42,537 nucleotides of DNA from Planctomyces sp. SH-PL62 (GCA_945893075.1 CAMDDX010000017.1:1-42537), one strand, 5' to 3'. Positions 1 to 7,688 are shown, counted from the stretch's first letter. The notes: a model not told the origin generated them from the sequence alone. Program-made: numbers and translations.

Positions 1-1
1 G

Positions 2-121
2 AAACGCTCCGGTGCCCGCTGGAATCTCCGCAACGCCGAATCCGTCTCCGCCCTGACCAACCTCCGCGATAGCAATCAATGGCAACTCTATTGGTCAACT
101 TGCGACACCACTAAAACTTAA
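2..121 (+). pseudogene. Transposase C-terminal tail (ISKra4-like), cut by window edge
   Basis: The frame starting at base 2 is open for 39 codons and stops at TAA 119-121. It reads as a hydrophilic tail with the pattern KRSGARWNLRNAE followed by ALTNLR and QWQLYW. The W...A...L...W..YW spacing resembles the C-terminus of ISKra4-type transposases, recalled from family knowledge and not searched. Only the last part of the gene is in the window, so I cannot tell whether the element is intact upstream. Confidence 0.45.
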
Positions 122-251
122 CACCGCCAAAATCTCTGGGCACACCCCCTGGCTCGCAGCGCGTCGCACACGGCGTCGCGTTTGGCGGCGTTGACGGTAT
201 CCTTCAACTCGCGTGCGTTGGTCCGAACCGGGTCACAGGGAATGCCGAAGT
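122..251. other. Short region between transposase tail and SRAP gene; possible interrupted gene end
   Basis: No complete gene. On the minus strand about 30 codons (roughly 248 down to 155) read like ordinary helical protein (ARELKDTVNAAKRDAVCDAL) before running into the transposon-side sequence and a stop. This may be the end of a gene broken by the insertion sequence. It is too short to assign. Confidence 0.25.
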
Positions 252-974
252 ATGTGCGGTCGATTCACCTTGAGAATGTCGGCTCGGCAGATTGCCGAGT
301 TCTTCCAATTGATGCGCGAGTTGGTCGAATGGAACGAACCGCGATTCAACATTGCGCCCACGCAATCGGTGCTGGCCGTTCGACAATTGCCAGCGGGACG
401 CGAGCCGGCATTACTGCGCTGGGGACTGATTCCGAGCTGGGCGAAGGATGTGTCGCAGGCCGCAAAGTGCATCAACGCTCGCGGCGAGGAGCTGGCGAAC
501 AACCGAGTGTTCCGCACGCCCTTTCGCCGGAGTCGCTGCTTGATTGTGGCGGACGGCTTCTATGAGTGGGACAAGACCAACCCGAAGAAGAAAGTGCCGA
601 TTCGATTCTCTCTGTCGGACGACAGCCTGTTCGCGTTTGCTGGATTGGCAGATCGTTGGTGCGGGCCGACGGGCGAGGTCATCGAATCGTGTTCCATCAT
701 CACGACAGAACCGAACGCGCTCGTGCAGCCGACTCACAATCGCATGCCGGTCATTCTGCATCCGGCGGATTACGACCGCTGGCTCAACCCGCTGAATCAA
801 GAGGTCGCGGCATTGCAGCCGCTGTTGGTTCCGTTTCCCGCCGATGCCATGCGCGCGGAACGAGTCAGTGATGCGATCAACAACGCCAAGAACGACGTCG
901 ATCCGTGTTTGCCTGTCGCGGCCGAATCACCACGTTCGAGAGTCAGAAGTTTGTTCGACGGTGACGACATCTGA
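252..974 (+). CDS. SOS response-associated peptidase (SRAP, YedK/HMCES family)
   Basis: SRAP proteins form a covalent thiazolidine bond with abasic sites in single-stranded DNA through the N-terminal cysteine left after Met removal, shielding the lesion. The start at 252 was chosen, not the ATG 13 codons upstream, because it gives the required MCGRFTL N-terminus with Cys2. Other family motifs are visible: the N-A-R-x-E strand (NARGEEL), the FYEW segment, and PTHNRMP with the active-site His. The length of 240 aa is normal. It converges on dnaE2: the old dnaE2 end is only 6 bp beyond its stop. Its position next to dnaE2-imuB-imuA-lexA fits a DNA-damage role. No operator is visible upstream. 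Confidence 0.93.
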   Translation: MCGRFTLRMSARQIAEFFQLMRELVEWNEPRFNIAPTQSVLAVRQLPAGREPALLRWGLIPSWAKDVSQAAKCINARGEELANNRVFRTPFRRSRCLIVADGFYEWDKTNPKKKVPIRFSLSDDSLFAFAGLADRWCGPTGEVIESCSIITTEPNALVQPTHNRMPVILHPADYDRWLNPLNQEVAALQPLLVPFPADAMRAERVSDAINNAKNDVDPCLPVAAESPRSRVRSLFDGDDI

Positions 975-980
975 CTTGGC

Positions 981-1136
981 TCAACGAAAGTCGCGGGACT
1001 TGGTTTCGATCTGGGTCAGTTCGTGAGACAAGTCCTCCAAGCGGTTCACCAAAACGTGGATGTTGGAGTCGTGACGCTGCAAACTTCCGTGAGCCAACAG
1101 CACGGTGGCTGAGCGCGCGGCTTGATGATGCCGTTC
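981..1136 (-). pseudogene. Detached C-terminal tail of dnaE2 beyond a premature TAA
   Basis: Reading on in the dnaE2 frame past its TAA (1137-1139) gives about 51 sense codons and then TGA at 981-983. The peptide (ERHHQAARSATVLL, then HVLVNRLEDLS) looks like the normal C-terminal strand-helix end of DnaE2 proteins, which continues directly after the VNLIVRPDV segment. The restored end lies 6 bp from the SRAP stop, as expected for a convergent pair. I infer that the TAA is a recent nonsense mutation, or a base error in the assembly, that removed this tail. Confidence 0.7.
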
Positions 1137-4100
1137 TTACACGTCCGGGCGAACGATCAGGTTCACGATGCCGGTCTCGTCCTCCAAGGTGACGAACGTA
1201 ATGCCGCGCGCGGTGCTCGGCCGCTGGCGCAGCAACACCAATCCGGCGACTCGCAAGAAGCGGCCGTTGCCGGTGGAGGCCAGCCGCCAGGCCGGTGTGA
1301 TGCGGCGCGTGTCAAGTTGCGGGCGGAGAAACTTCAGCGGGTGTGCTCGCAACGACAAGCCGGTCGTGCAGTAGTCGGCGACGACTTCTCCAAACGCCCC
1401 CAGCTTCGGAAGTGAAACGGCCGGTTCGTCGGCGACAGGTTGTGCGTTGAGCAGCGGACTCGGCGCGTGATCGGGAAGCGATTGCCACAACGCCGAGCGG
1501 CGATCCAATCGCAACGAAGCGAACGCATCGGCTTTGGAAAGACGTGTCAGCACCGTGTTGCTCAAGCCGGTGCGCTGCGCGAACTCGTCCAACGATTCGA
1601 ACGGGCACGCGCGGCGCTGCTCGACGATCCGTTCGGCGTGCGCCGCGGAGAAGCCGCTCAACATGCGGAAGCCGAGACGCAAATTTAGAGAGGGGGAGAG
1701 GGGGAGAGAGGGAGAGGGGGAGAAGGGCAAACGCAATGATCCCGCGCCGCCCTCTTCGTCTCCCCCTCTCCCACTCTCCCCTTCTCCCACTCTCCGTCCA
1801 TCCTCCAAAACACAATCCCACTCGCTGAAGTTCACATCGACCGGCAGCACGGTGACGCCATGCTTCCGAGCATCCCCCACAAGCTGAGCCGGCGCGTAGA
1901 AGCCCATCGGTTGGCTATTGAGCAGCGCGGTCGTGAATGCGGCGGGGTGGTGATACTTCAGCCAAGCGGAGACATAGACCAACAGCGCGAAACTGGCGGC
2001 GTGGCTTTCAGGGAATCCGTATTCGCCGAATCCGCGAAGCTGGCGGAAGACGCGATCGGCGAACTCGGCCGAGTAGCCGTTGGCGGTCATGCCATTGACC
2101 AGCTTCACGCGGAACTGGTCGATGACTCCGCGACGTCGCCAGGCACCCATCGCGCGGCGAAGTTGATCGGCTTCTCCGGGCGTGAAGCCGGCGGCGACGA
2201 TTGCCAGTCGCATGGCTTGCTCTTGGAAGATGGGAACCCCCAAGGTTTTCTCCAACACGGCGCGGATGCGATCGTCGGGATACTCGACCGGTTCCTCACC
2301 GCAGCGGCGGCGCAGATACGGGTGGACCATGTCACCCTGAATGGGGCCGGGGCGAACGATCGCGACTTCGATGACCAGATCGTAAAAGCAGCGCGGCTTG
2401 AGTCGCGGCAGCATCGACATCTGAGCGCGGCTTTCGATTTGAAACACACCCATCGTGTCCGCTCGCGAGATCATGTCATAAACACGGCGGTCGTTGGGCG
2501 GGATGTTCGCCAGCGTCAGCTTCTTCTCTAGCCCACTAACCCGACGCGCAAGCGAGGGCGAACACTCCACATCGCTCGCATTGATGAGCCGGAACGCGCT
2601 AGCGTCCGATTCGGACACAGTACCACCGACCAACCGGACGCTAGCGCGTTCCGGCTCATGATCGCTTCCGATTCCAAGTTTTGTGAAGCGTTCGCCCTCG
2701 CTTGCGCGTCGGGTTAGTGAGTGTTGATAAATGAGATCAAAGCATTTGCGAATCGCCGTCAACATGCCCAGCGATAAGCAATCAACCTTGAGGATGCCCA
2801 GCGCGTCGAGGTCGTTTTTGTCCCACTCGATCACGGTGCGACCGGGCATTGTCGCGTTTTCAATCGGCACCAATTCGCAGAGCGGTCCGTTCGTCAGCAC
2901 CATGCCGCCGACGTGCTGCGACAAGTGACGCGGGAACTCCAGAATCTCTTCGACCAGTTCAATCAACTGCGTGCCGAGCCGCGACTCCGGCGGGAAACCG
3001 ACTTCGCGAAAGCGAGCTTCCAATTTGGCTCGGTCATGCAGGTGATCGACTTGCTTGGCGAGCACATCGACTCGGTCCAGCGACAGACCCAGTGCCTTGC
3101 CCACGTCGCGCACGGCCGAACGGGGGCGATAGCTGATGACCTCCCCTGTCATCGCCGCGCGATCGCGACCGTATTTCTCATAGAGGTATTGAATGACTTC
3201 CTCACGCCGCTCGTGCTCGAAGTCCACGTCGATGTCGGGAGCCTCGTTGCGTTCCTTGCTGATGAACCGCTCGAACAGCACGTCGATCCGTTCGGGATCG
3301 ACCGAGGTCACGCCCAAGCAAAAGCAGACCGCCGAATTCGCCGCAGAACCGCGTCCCTGGCACAAGATGCCGCGACTCCGCGCGAAGCGGACCAGATCCC
3401 ACACCGTCAGAAAATACGGGGCATAGTGAAGCTCACCAATCAGCGTCAGTTCGTGCTCGATGAGCCGGCGGATCTTGTCGGGGACTCCGCGCGCGTAACG
3501 ATTCTTCGCACCTTGCCACGTCAGGTTGGTCAGGTGTTGGATCGGCGTCAGTCCCGGCGGGCACAGCTCCTCCGGATAGTCGTACCGCAACTCGTCCAGC
3601 GAGAAGTTGCAGCGGTCGGCAATCTCGATGGTGCGTGCGATTGCATCCGGACACTCAGCAAAGAGCCCGACCATCTCAGCCGCTGACTTGAGATGTCGTT
3701 CGGCGTTCGGAAACCGCCACTCACCAAGTTCAGCGACTGAGCAGCCGTGTCGAATGGCCGACAGCACGTCTTGCAATCGCTGCCGTTCGGCAACGTGGCA
3801 ATGCACCTCGTTCGCGGCGACAAGCGGCAGGTTGACTCGTTGAGCAAGCTCTCGCCACTCAGCCAACTGCTGCCGGTCATTCGGCCCGCGATGCAATTCT
3901 GCCAGCGCGTAGACGCGGTCGCCGAACGCGTCGCGGAGTGTTTGAACGTAGCCGTCACGCTCCGCGTGACAGCTACGTAGAAGCACCACTCCCGCCAGCA
4001 ACCCTTCGGCATGTTCGGCGATATCAGCCAGCGTGAGCCGCGACTCTCCCTTCGGCGCACGCTGCCGGCCGCGTGTGATGAGACGGCAAAGGCGTCCGTA

Positions 4101-4454
4101 GCCCGCGCGGTTCATGGCCCACAACACGATTGGCGGCGCATCGACCGGCGTGATCTCTGCGCCGATCAGCAACTTCAACTTGGCTTCTTTGGCCGCGACG
4201 TGAGCACGCACGACACCGGCCAAACTATTGCGATCGGTGATCGCGAGTGCTGCCAGTCCCAACTCGGCCGCTCGCGCAACGAGTTCGTCGGGATGTGACG
4301 CGCCTTCCAAAAACGAATAGTTGGTCCGGCAATGCAATTCGGCGTAATGACGTCGAGCAGGCAGCTCGCCTGCTCTAGCCGTGAGACGAACAAACTCCGG
4401 CGAACCGTCTGAGCTACGAATGGGCTCCCGTGTTTTGAGAGGCAGTTCAGGCAT
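1137..4454 (-). CDS. dnaE2: Error-prone DNA polymerase III alpha subunit DnaE2 (ImuC), carrying in-frame palindromic inserts
   Basis: This is the translesion polymerase of the ImuA-ImuB-DnaE2 mutasome. The N-terminal PHP domain begins at about residue 36 (HYAELHCRTNYSFLEGASHP). The catalytic palm has PDIDVDF (Asp407 and Asp409) and a further Asp in LGILKVDCL; the ESRAQMSM and RPGPIQGDM blocks and the C-terminal OB-like FVTLEDETGIVNLIV follow. The length is 1105 aa, but it includes foreign in-frame stretches made by inverted repeats at residues 27-34, 159-170, 579-640 and 885-923, and it lacks about 51 C-terminal residues through a premature TAA. The catalytic core seems intact, so the protein may still fold; whether it works is uncertain. 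It is separated from imuB by a plus-strand two-gene unit, so it is not in a simple operon with imuAB. No LexA-like box was seen upstream. Confidence 0.93.
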   Translation of the reverse strand: MPELPLKTREPIRSSDGSPEFVRLTARAGELPARRHYAELHCRTNYSFLEGASHPDELVARAAELGLAALAITDRNSLAGVVRAHVAAKEAKLKLLIGAEITPVDAPPIVLWAMNRAGYGRLCRLITRGRQRAPKGESRLTLADIAEHAEGLLAGVVLLRSCHAERDGYVQTLRDAFGDRVYALAELHRGPNDRQQLAEWRELAQRVNLPLVAANEVHCHVAERQRLQDVLSAIRHGCSVAELGEWRFPNAERHLKSAAEMVGLFAECPDAIARTIEIADRCNFSLDELRYDYPEELCPPGLTPIQHLTNLTWQGAKNRYARGVPDKIRRLIEHELTLIGELHYAPYFLTVWDLVRFARSRGILCQGRGSAANSAVCFCLGVTSVDPERIDVLFERFISKERNEAPDIDVDFEHERREEVIQYLYEKYGRDRAAMTGEVISYRPRSAVRDVGKALGLSLDRVDVLAKQVDHLHDRAKLEARFREVGFPPESRLGTQLIELVEEILEFPRHLSQHVGGMVLTNGPLCELVPIENATMPGRTVIEWDKNDLDALGILKVDCLSLGMLTAIRKCFDLIYQHSLTRRASEGERFTKLGIGSDHEPERASVRLVGGTVSESDASAFRLINASDVECSPSLARRVSGLEKKLTLANIPPNDRRVYDMISRADTMGVFQIESRAQMSMLPRLKPRCFYDLVIEVAIVRPGPIQGDMVHPYLRRRCGEEPVEYPDDRIRAVLEKTLGVPIFQEQAMRLAIVAAGFTPGEADQLRRAMGAWRRRGVIDQFRVKLVNGMTANGYSAEFADRVFRQLRGFGEYGFPESHAASFALLVYVSAWLKYHHPAAFTTALLNSQPMGFYAPAQLVGDARKHGVTVLPVDVNFSEWDCVLEDGRRVGEGESGRGGDEEGGAGSLRLPFSPSPSLPLSPSLNLRLGFRMLSGFSAAHAERIVEQRRACPFESLDEFAQRTGLSNTVLTRLSKADAFASLRLDRRSALWQSLPDHAPSPLLNAQPVADEPAVSLPKLGAFGEVVADYCTTGLSLRAHPLKFLRPQLDTRRITPAWRLASTGNGRFLRVAGLVLLRQRPSTARGITFVTLEDETGIVNLIVRPDV
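1687..1800. repeat. Purine/pyrimidine mirror-type inverted repeat inside dnaE2
   Basis: A run of GAGAGGGGGAGA-type units (about 1687-1728) faces a run of CTCTCCC-type units (about 1749-1800) around a 20-bp centre, so the two sides can pair imperfectly. It is read through in the dnaE2 frame as a Gly/Glu/Arg-rich then Ser/Pro/Leu-rich peptide (residues about 885-923) between the conserved DVNFSEWDC and LRLGFRM blocks, where DnaE2 proteins normally have only a short loop. Confidence 0.8.
2535..2718. repeat. Nested palindromic element inside dnaE2
   Basis: The outer arms 2535-2563 and 2690-2718 are a perfect 29-bp inverted repeat. Within them lies a second inverted repeat, 2584-2608 and 2635-2659, perfect over 25 bp with unrelated sequence. 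Both are translated in the dnaE2 frame (residues about 579-640, beginning SLTRRASEGE) between FDLIYQH and KLTLANIPP, blocks that are nearly adjacent in ordinary DnaE2. The structure suggests one element that landed in the loop of another. Confidence 0.9.
3946..3978. repeat. Small palindrome inside dnaE2 (PHP region)
   Basis: Arms of 14 bp (3946-3959 and 3965-3978, one mismatch) around a 5-base loop. It is translated in the dnaE2 frame as roughly LRSCHAERDGYV (residues 159-170), between EGLLAGVV and LRDAFGDRVY. The span is 33 bp, or 11 codons. Confidence 0.75.
4355..4375. repeat. Small palindrome in the dnaE2 N-terminal extension
   Basis: Two 8-bp arms (GAGCAGGC and its complement) flank a 5-base loop. 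It lies at dnaE2 codons 27-34, just before the point (residue 36) where homology to DnaE2 should begin, so the N-terminal extension may be partly element-derived. Confidence 0.55.
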
Positions 4455-4484
4455 GAGGCAACTCTGTGCTCCAACGAATTCGGC

Positions 4485-4513
4485 ATGACGATCCTGAGCG
4501 ACCGCGATATGCT
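4485..4513 (+). promoter_or_regulatory. Candidate sigma-70-type promoter for the 4561 gene
   Basis: ATGACG (4485-4490) and TATGCT (4508-4513) are separated by exactly 17 bp. The same -10 hexamer, TATGCT, is found in the lexA promoter. The distance to the ATG at 4561 leaves a leader of about 40 bases with an AAAGG Shine-Dalgarno-like run at 4548-4552. Confidence 0.4.
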
Positions 4514-4560
4514 GTGCTCGTCATCAGACGCTCTGAAGAATTGCGGAAAGGGTTCGCGGC

Positions 4561-4881
4561 ATGTCTACAACGTTGGTTGCTCATGGGGTGCTCCGTCCGG
4601 ATGGTTGGATCCAATTGATCGATCCGACCGATCTGCCGTCAGAGGAATGCGAGGTCGAGGTCTCGTTGATCGTGTCCAAGCCAACGGGCGCGACCACAAC
4701 CTCGGAACCGCCGCAACGCCCGACCCGCGAACCGTTCGGCTTTTGGCCCGATGAGTCGATCTCCGCTCCGTTTGATCTGCCGCGATACGGAACTCCTCGT
4801 CCGATCCAAGTCGTGCCAGCAACCAAACCACATCTGCCAGACCCAGTCTTCATCACGATTGACGAGAAGGTCTTGGAATGA
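4561..4881 (+). CDS. Small protein of unknown function, first gene of a coupled pair
   Basis: 106 aa, acidic and proline-rich, with no signal peptide or membrane helix. The N-terminus (VAHGVLRPDGWIQLIDPTDLP) looks like a short beta domain of the type seen in small antitoxin-like or DNA-binding partner proteins; the C-terminal part is a Pro-rich tail. Its TGA overlaps the ATG of the next gene (ATGA at 4878), which indicates translational coupling. The pair runs against the surrounding minus-strand SOS genes and splits dnaE2 from imuB, so it looks like an insertion. An antitoxin-like role is a guess from size and layout only. Confidence 0.6.
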   Translation: MSTTLVAHGVLRPDGWIQLIDPTDLPSEECEVEVSLIVSKPTGATTTSEPPQRPTREPFGFWPDESISAPFDLPRYGTPRPIQVVPATKPHLPDPVFITIDEKVLE

Positions 4882-5366
4882 TTGGGCAATCGGTTCTCGA
4901 TGACGTGCCGTTGTCTCAGGGAGACCTCTTCACGGAATGTCCGTTGTTGATGCGTGAAGAGTCTGCCGAAGGCCGCCGGTTGATCGAGCAGCCCATGCAA
5001 GTCATCGCGCTGACGTAAGCGTGTGACATGGCTCAAGGGAAGACGACGCGCATCGTCGTGGCGATTGTCTATGAAGCCCAACAATTGGTTGATGACGGGA
5101 TTCTCAAGACAACGATGATCCGCGATCAAATCCGCAACCATCGAGTCTATGGCTGGTACTTCCTGCCGACGGGGCCGGGACTTCCCGAATCGCTGGTCGA
5201 TTTGCGTGACTTGCATACGGTGCCGCGCGAATTGCTCGAAGAGTTGATCGCCAACGGCCAGCGAGTGGCTCGGCTGCTGACGCCGTATCGCGAACATTTG
5301 GCGCAGCACTTTGCAACGACCTACGCGCGGATCGCGCTGCCGGAGCCGTATGAAACGGAGTCGTGA
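4878..5366 (+). pseudogene. Unknown-function gene with one in-frame TAA (two readable halves)
   Basis: From ATG 4878 the frame is open for 46 codons, meets TAA at 5016-5018 and continues in the same frame to TGA at 5364-5366. The two parts read as one protein: ...MQVIALT-[stop]-ACDMAQGKTTRIVVAIV..., followed by a conserved-looking GWYFLPTG and LVDLRDLHTVP. A single C-to-T change (CAA to TAA) would explain the stop. An internal ATG at 5028 could restart a 112-aa product. I do not recognise the family. The gene is translationally coupled to the 4561 gene and ends 18 bp from the convergent imuB stop. Altogether 162 codons including the internal stop. Confidence 0.6.
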
Positions 5367-5383
5367 TGTTCGTCGTGAGCACA

Positions 5384-7024
5384 TCAATCGAATGCTCCAT
5401 GAATGAACCACGCGGCGACTTCAAAGCAGCGGAACAGCCAGAAGTGTTGTCCGGTTTGTGTCTCGACGCGGAAGTAGTCGCGGCAAATGGATTGGTCGCG
5501 CCACCAGCCGGTTTCGATTCGCTCCGGCCCCCAATTGCGAATGACGCGGTGCTCGCGACGGTCCCAGCGAAACTGTATCGGTGCGCCCTCCGGACCAGCG
5601 GTCGTGGCTTCGATGGGTTGTGGTGGTACGAAGAGACGGAGCGGGCGGACGGAAAGAGACTCTTTGGAGTGCGGTGTGTCAGCACCGCTTTGGATCTTTG
5701 GTCGCGAATGACGCTTGGCGGAAACAGTCCAAAGCGGTGCTGACACACCGCACTCCAAAGCGATCGGCTCATGCCTGACCGACCACTCCGGTTGAGCGTC
5801 CGGCACCAGTGCCGCATGAACAACGGCGGTGGCTCCCAAGCGATTGCTCAGCCGGTCGAGCAGCGAGCTGACTTCGCGATGCGTGTCGGTATCCGCTTCC
5901 AAGCCGAACAGATCACGCTGTCGCGTCGCGAGCGATGCGATGCCGGTCGCCTCCAATCGCACGAACGAAATCCCTTCCGGCAGGTCAGCGCGGTCGATTT
6001 GCAGACCGAGCAACTCCAGCAAGTGCTTCGTCGAGTCGCTGGGGCTGATCAAACTCACGAGCAGTTCCACCGGTCGCGCGGCGGTCCCTTTCACTTGGCA
6101 GAGCAACTGCCGCACCCCTTCACGTCGTGGCTTGAGTTGCCCCATGAGTTCATCAGTCAGTTCTCGGCAGACGAATCTCAACGACTCGCGATCGGTCAGC
6201 GGCTCGTCCGTGACCCAGGTGACGGCGAGCGGTTCGGCGGGACGTTCGGCAACCAATAACTCTGCCGCATCGCCAAAGGCTTGATCCAATCGCTGGAGCA
6301 ACTCTGAACCAAATCGAGACGGCAGGCTCTCGCGCGGTAACGCTCGTAATTGGCCGATGCGGTACAGGCCCAACTCGTGCAACGTCTCTACCATCTTGAG
6401 CGGCAACCGCAACGCTGTGACCGGCAACGGCGCGAGCGCCTCTTCGAGTTCCTCGTCGCTGAGCATTGGCTGCTGGTGCGGCTTCGCTAAGCAATGCGCC
6501 ACCGCCCACGCGGCACCGATGGTCGGTGCGAGTGCCGCACGCACTTGAAAACCTCGTTGCCGGAAATCGTTGGTGAGAGCAGCGACCAAGTTGTGCTTGC
6601 CCGGCCTCCGCTCGAACAAGTGCTCGCAGCCCGTCACGTCGAGCAGCACGCACTCCGGCGACTCTGCTTTTTCAATGCCGAACAGCGGCGAGAAGGAGTT
6701 GCAGGTTCGGGCCAGCTCACGCAGCCCTGCGACGTCGGCAACAGGATCGTGTCGTTCGATGTGAGCGTCATGTCCGGCCAGCAACGCCTCCGCTTCCGCT
6801 AACGGCATCCCGATCGTGAGGCCGTGTTCCAACGTAGGATGGGCACTCTTGCCCGTCTTGTTTTCAGAGACGGGCAAGAGTGCCCGTCCTACAACAGCGA
6901 CGCGCGGGCCGCGATTGCCGGTGTTCGAGAACAGCACGACCGGCCGGCTCTGCAGTTCGGGCCGCTCATGCCGCAGGCGTTGCAGAGGCCAGTTCGGCAG
7001 CCAAAGACAAACCATTCGGGCCAT
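5384..7024 (-). CDS. imuB: DNA polymerase Y-family-like protein ImuB, with two in-frame palindromic inserts
   Basis: ImuB is a Y-family polymerase relative, usually catalytically inactive, that bridges the beta clamp, ImuA and DnaE2. The start ATG 7024 (MARMVCLWLPNWPLQRL) matches the family N-terminus; a TTG five codons upstream is less likely. GMPLAEAEALL, the SPLFGIE block and the C-terminal YFRVETQTGQHFWLFRCFE...WFIHGAFD ending are typical. Length is 546 aa, inflated by two inverted-repeat inserts: codons near 45-62 (between RGPRVAVV and LTIGMPLAEA) and 33 codons near residue 430 in the linker before the C-terminal domain. It overlaps the end of imuA by 59 bp, so the two are co-translated. 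Confidence 0.92.
   Translation of the reverse strand: MARMVCLWLPNWPLQRLRHERPELQSRPVVLFSNTGNRGPRVAVVGRALLPVSENKTGKSAHPTLEHGLTIGMPLAEAEALLAGHDAHIERHDPVADVAGLRELARTCNSFSPLFGIEKAESPECVLLDVTGCEHLFERRPGKHNLVAALTNDFRQRGFQVRAALAPTIGAAWAVAHCLAKPHQQPMLSDEELEEALAPLPVTALRLPLKMVETLHELGLYRIGQLRALPRESLPSRFGSELLQRLDQAFGDAAELLVAERPAEPLAVTWVTDEPLTDRESLRFVCRELTDELMGQLKPRREGVRQLLCQVKGTAARPVELLVSLISPSDSTKHLLELLGLQIDRADLPEGISFVRLEATGIASLATRQRDLFGLEADTDTHREVSSLLDRLSNRLGATAVVHAALVPDAQPEWSVRHEPIALECGVSAPLWTVSAKRHSRPKIQSGADTPHSKESLSVRPLRLFVPPQPIEATTAGPEGAPIQFRWDRREHRVIRNWGPERIETGWWRDQSICRDYFRVETQTGQHFWLFRCFEVAAWFIHGAFD
5662..5760. repeat. Perfect 33-bp inverted repeat (99-bp element) inside imuB
   Basis: Arms 5662-5694 and 5728-5760 are exact reverse complements over 33 bp with a 33-bp centre; the whole is 99 bp, exactly 33 codons. 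In imuB it is translated as LECGVSAPLW... to ...GADTPHSKE, joining SVRHEPIA to SLSVRPLRLF. No stop codon occurs in the imuB frame on either arm. Confidence 0.95.
6834..6892. repeat. 24-bp inverted repeat inside the imuB N-terminal domain
   Basis: Arms 6834-6857 and 6869-6892 match over 24 bp with one mismatch, around an 11-base loop. In imuB it encodes VGRALLPVSENKTGKSAHPT, placed between RGPRVAVV and LTIGMPLAEA, a region normally bridged by a short segment in the family. Confidence 0.9.
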
Positions 7025-7685
7025 CGCTGAGTTCCACAATCACAGAGTCCCCGCCGAACCGCTTCCGACCACGCAACAACTCCACTCGCCAGCGCCGCGA
7101 GACCGCGACCACTGCCGCTCGCCGTGCGTCAGGCGGCGGCAGTGGCTGCACCAAAAAACGATACTCGGCAAACGAGGGCTGCCCGCGAGCCTTGGCCGGT
7201 CGCAATAGGATGCCCAGCCCACCACCCGTCTCGGCCGCTAACTGCAATCGTCGGCACGCCTGCGGTGAGAGTTGTTCCACATCACACACCACCGCGCCGA
7301 CGCCGCGAGTTCGCAACACTTGCTCCAACGACCACAACGCATCCGGCGGTCGCTCCGGGCGGATGAACACCGTCTTGCTCAAGTCCACGGCGAACGGGAT
7401 CGCGGCCGGCGCGTACAACTCGCGCTGACTGTCGATCATCACCAACAGACTGTTATGCCAAGCCGCGCGACTGGCCCACAACGCCAAGCACATCGAACCG
7501 GTGCCACGTCCCTCCGCCAGCCATTCCACCAAGCCGCCGCGCGGCCAACCCGCTTCGCACAACAAACGCTCCAGTCCCGGTAAGCCATTGGCGGTGAGAT
7601 CCGATTTCGTCGCACAGCGCTGACCAGTCCGCTCGATCGTGCGGATGCGTTGAGACAAGTCGGCGATGACATCGCGAGCCACCAT
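6966..7685 (-). CDS. imuA: ImuA, RecA-like SOS mutasome component
   Basis: 239 aa, RecA/SulA-related protein that works with ImuB and DnaE2 in damage-induced mutagenesis. The GGLVEWLAEGRGTGSM block occupies the position of the RecA Walker A loop but lacks the GKT/S signature, so ATP binding is doubtful, as in many ImuA proteins. Other family-like blocks are ALWASRAAWH, DALWSLEQVLRTRGVGAVVCDV and LSPQACRRLQLAAE. The ATG at 7685 is 3 bp after the lexA stop and its 3' end overlaps imuB, so lexA-imuA-imuB is one transcription unit. Confidence 0.9.
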   Translation of the reverse strand: MVARDVIADLSQRIRTIERTGQRCATKSDLTANGLPGLERLLCEAGWPRGGLVEWLAEGRGTGSMCLALWASRAAWHNSLLVMIDSQRELYAPAAIPFAVDLSKTVFIRPERPPDALWSLEQVLRTRGVGAVVCDVEQLSPQACRRLQLAAETGGGLGILLRPAKARGQPSFAEYRFLVQPLPPPDARRAAVVAVSRRWRVELLRGRKRFGGDSVIVELSDGPNGLSLAAELASATPAA

Positions 7686-7688
7686 CAG

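Noticed and set aside
1122..3686. Long plus-strand open frames across dnaE2 (for example 1860-2531 and 2913-3686)
   Set aside because: They are antisense to a clear DnaE2 protein, show no family motifs and reflect the high GC content.
4455..4560. LexA box before dnaE2
   Set aside because: No copy of the TTTGAAT-N8-ATTCAAA motif or of known LexA boxes was found in this interval.
1137..5018. Possible recoding of TAA as sense, as two genes have in-frame TAA
   Set aside because: TAA ends other intact genes here (15840, 23074, 24143, 26376, 38479) at normal family ends, so TAA is a real stop. Two isolated mutations or base errors are simpler.
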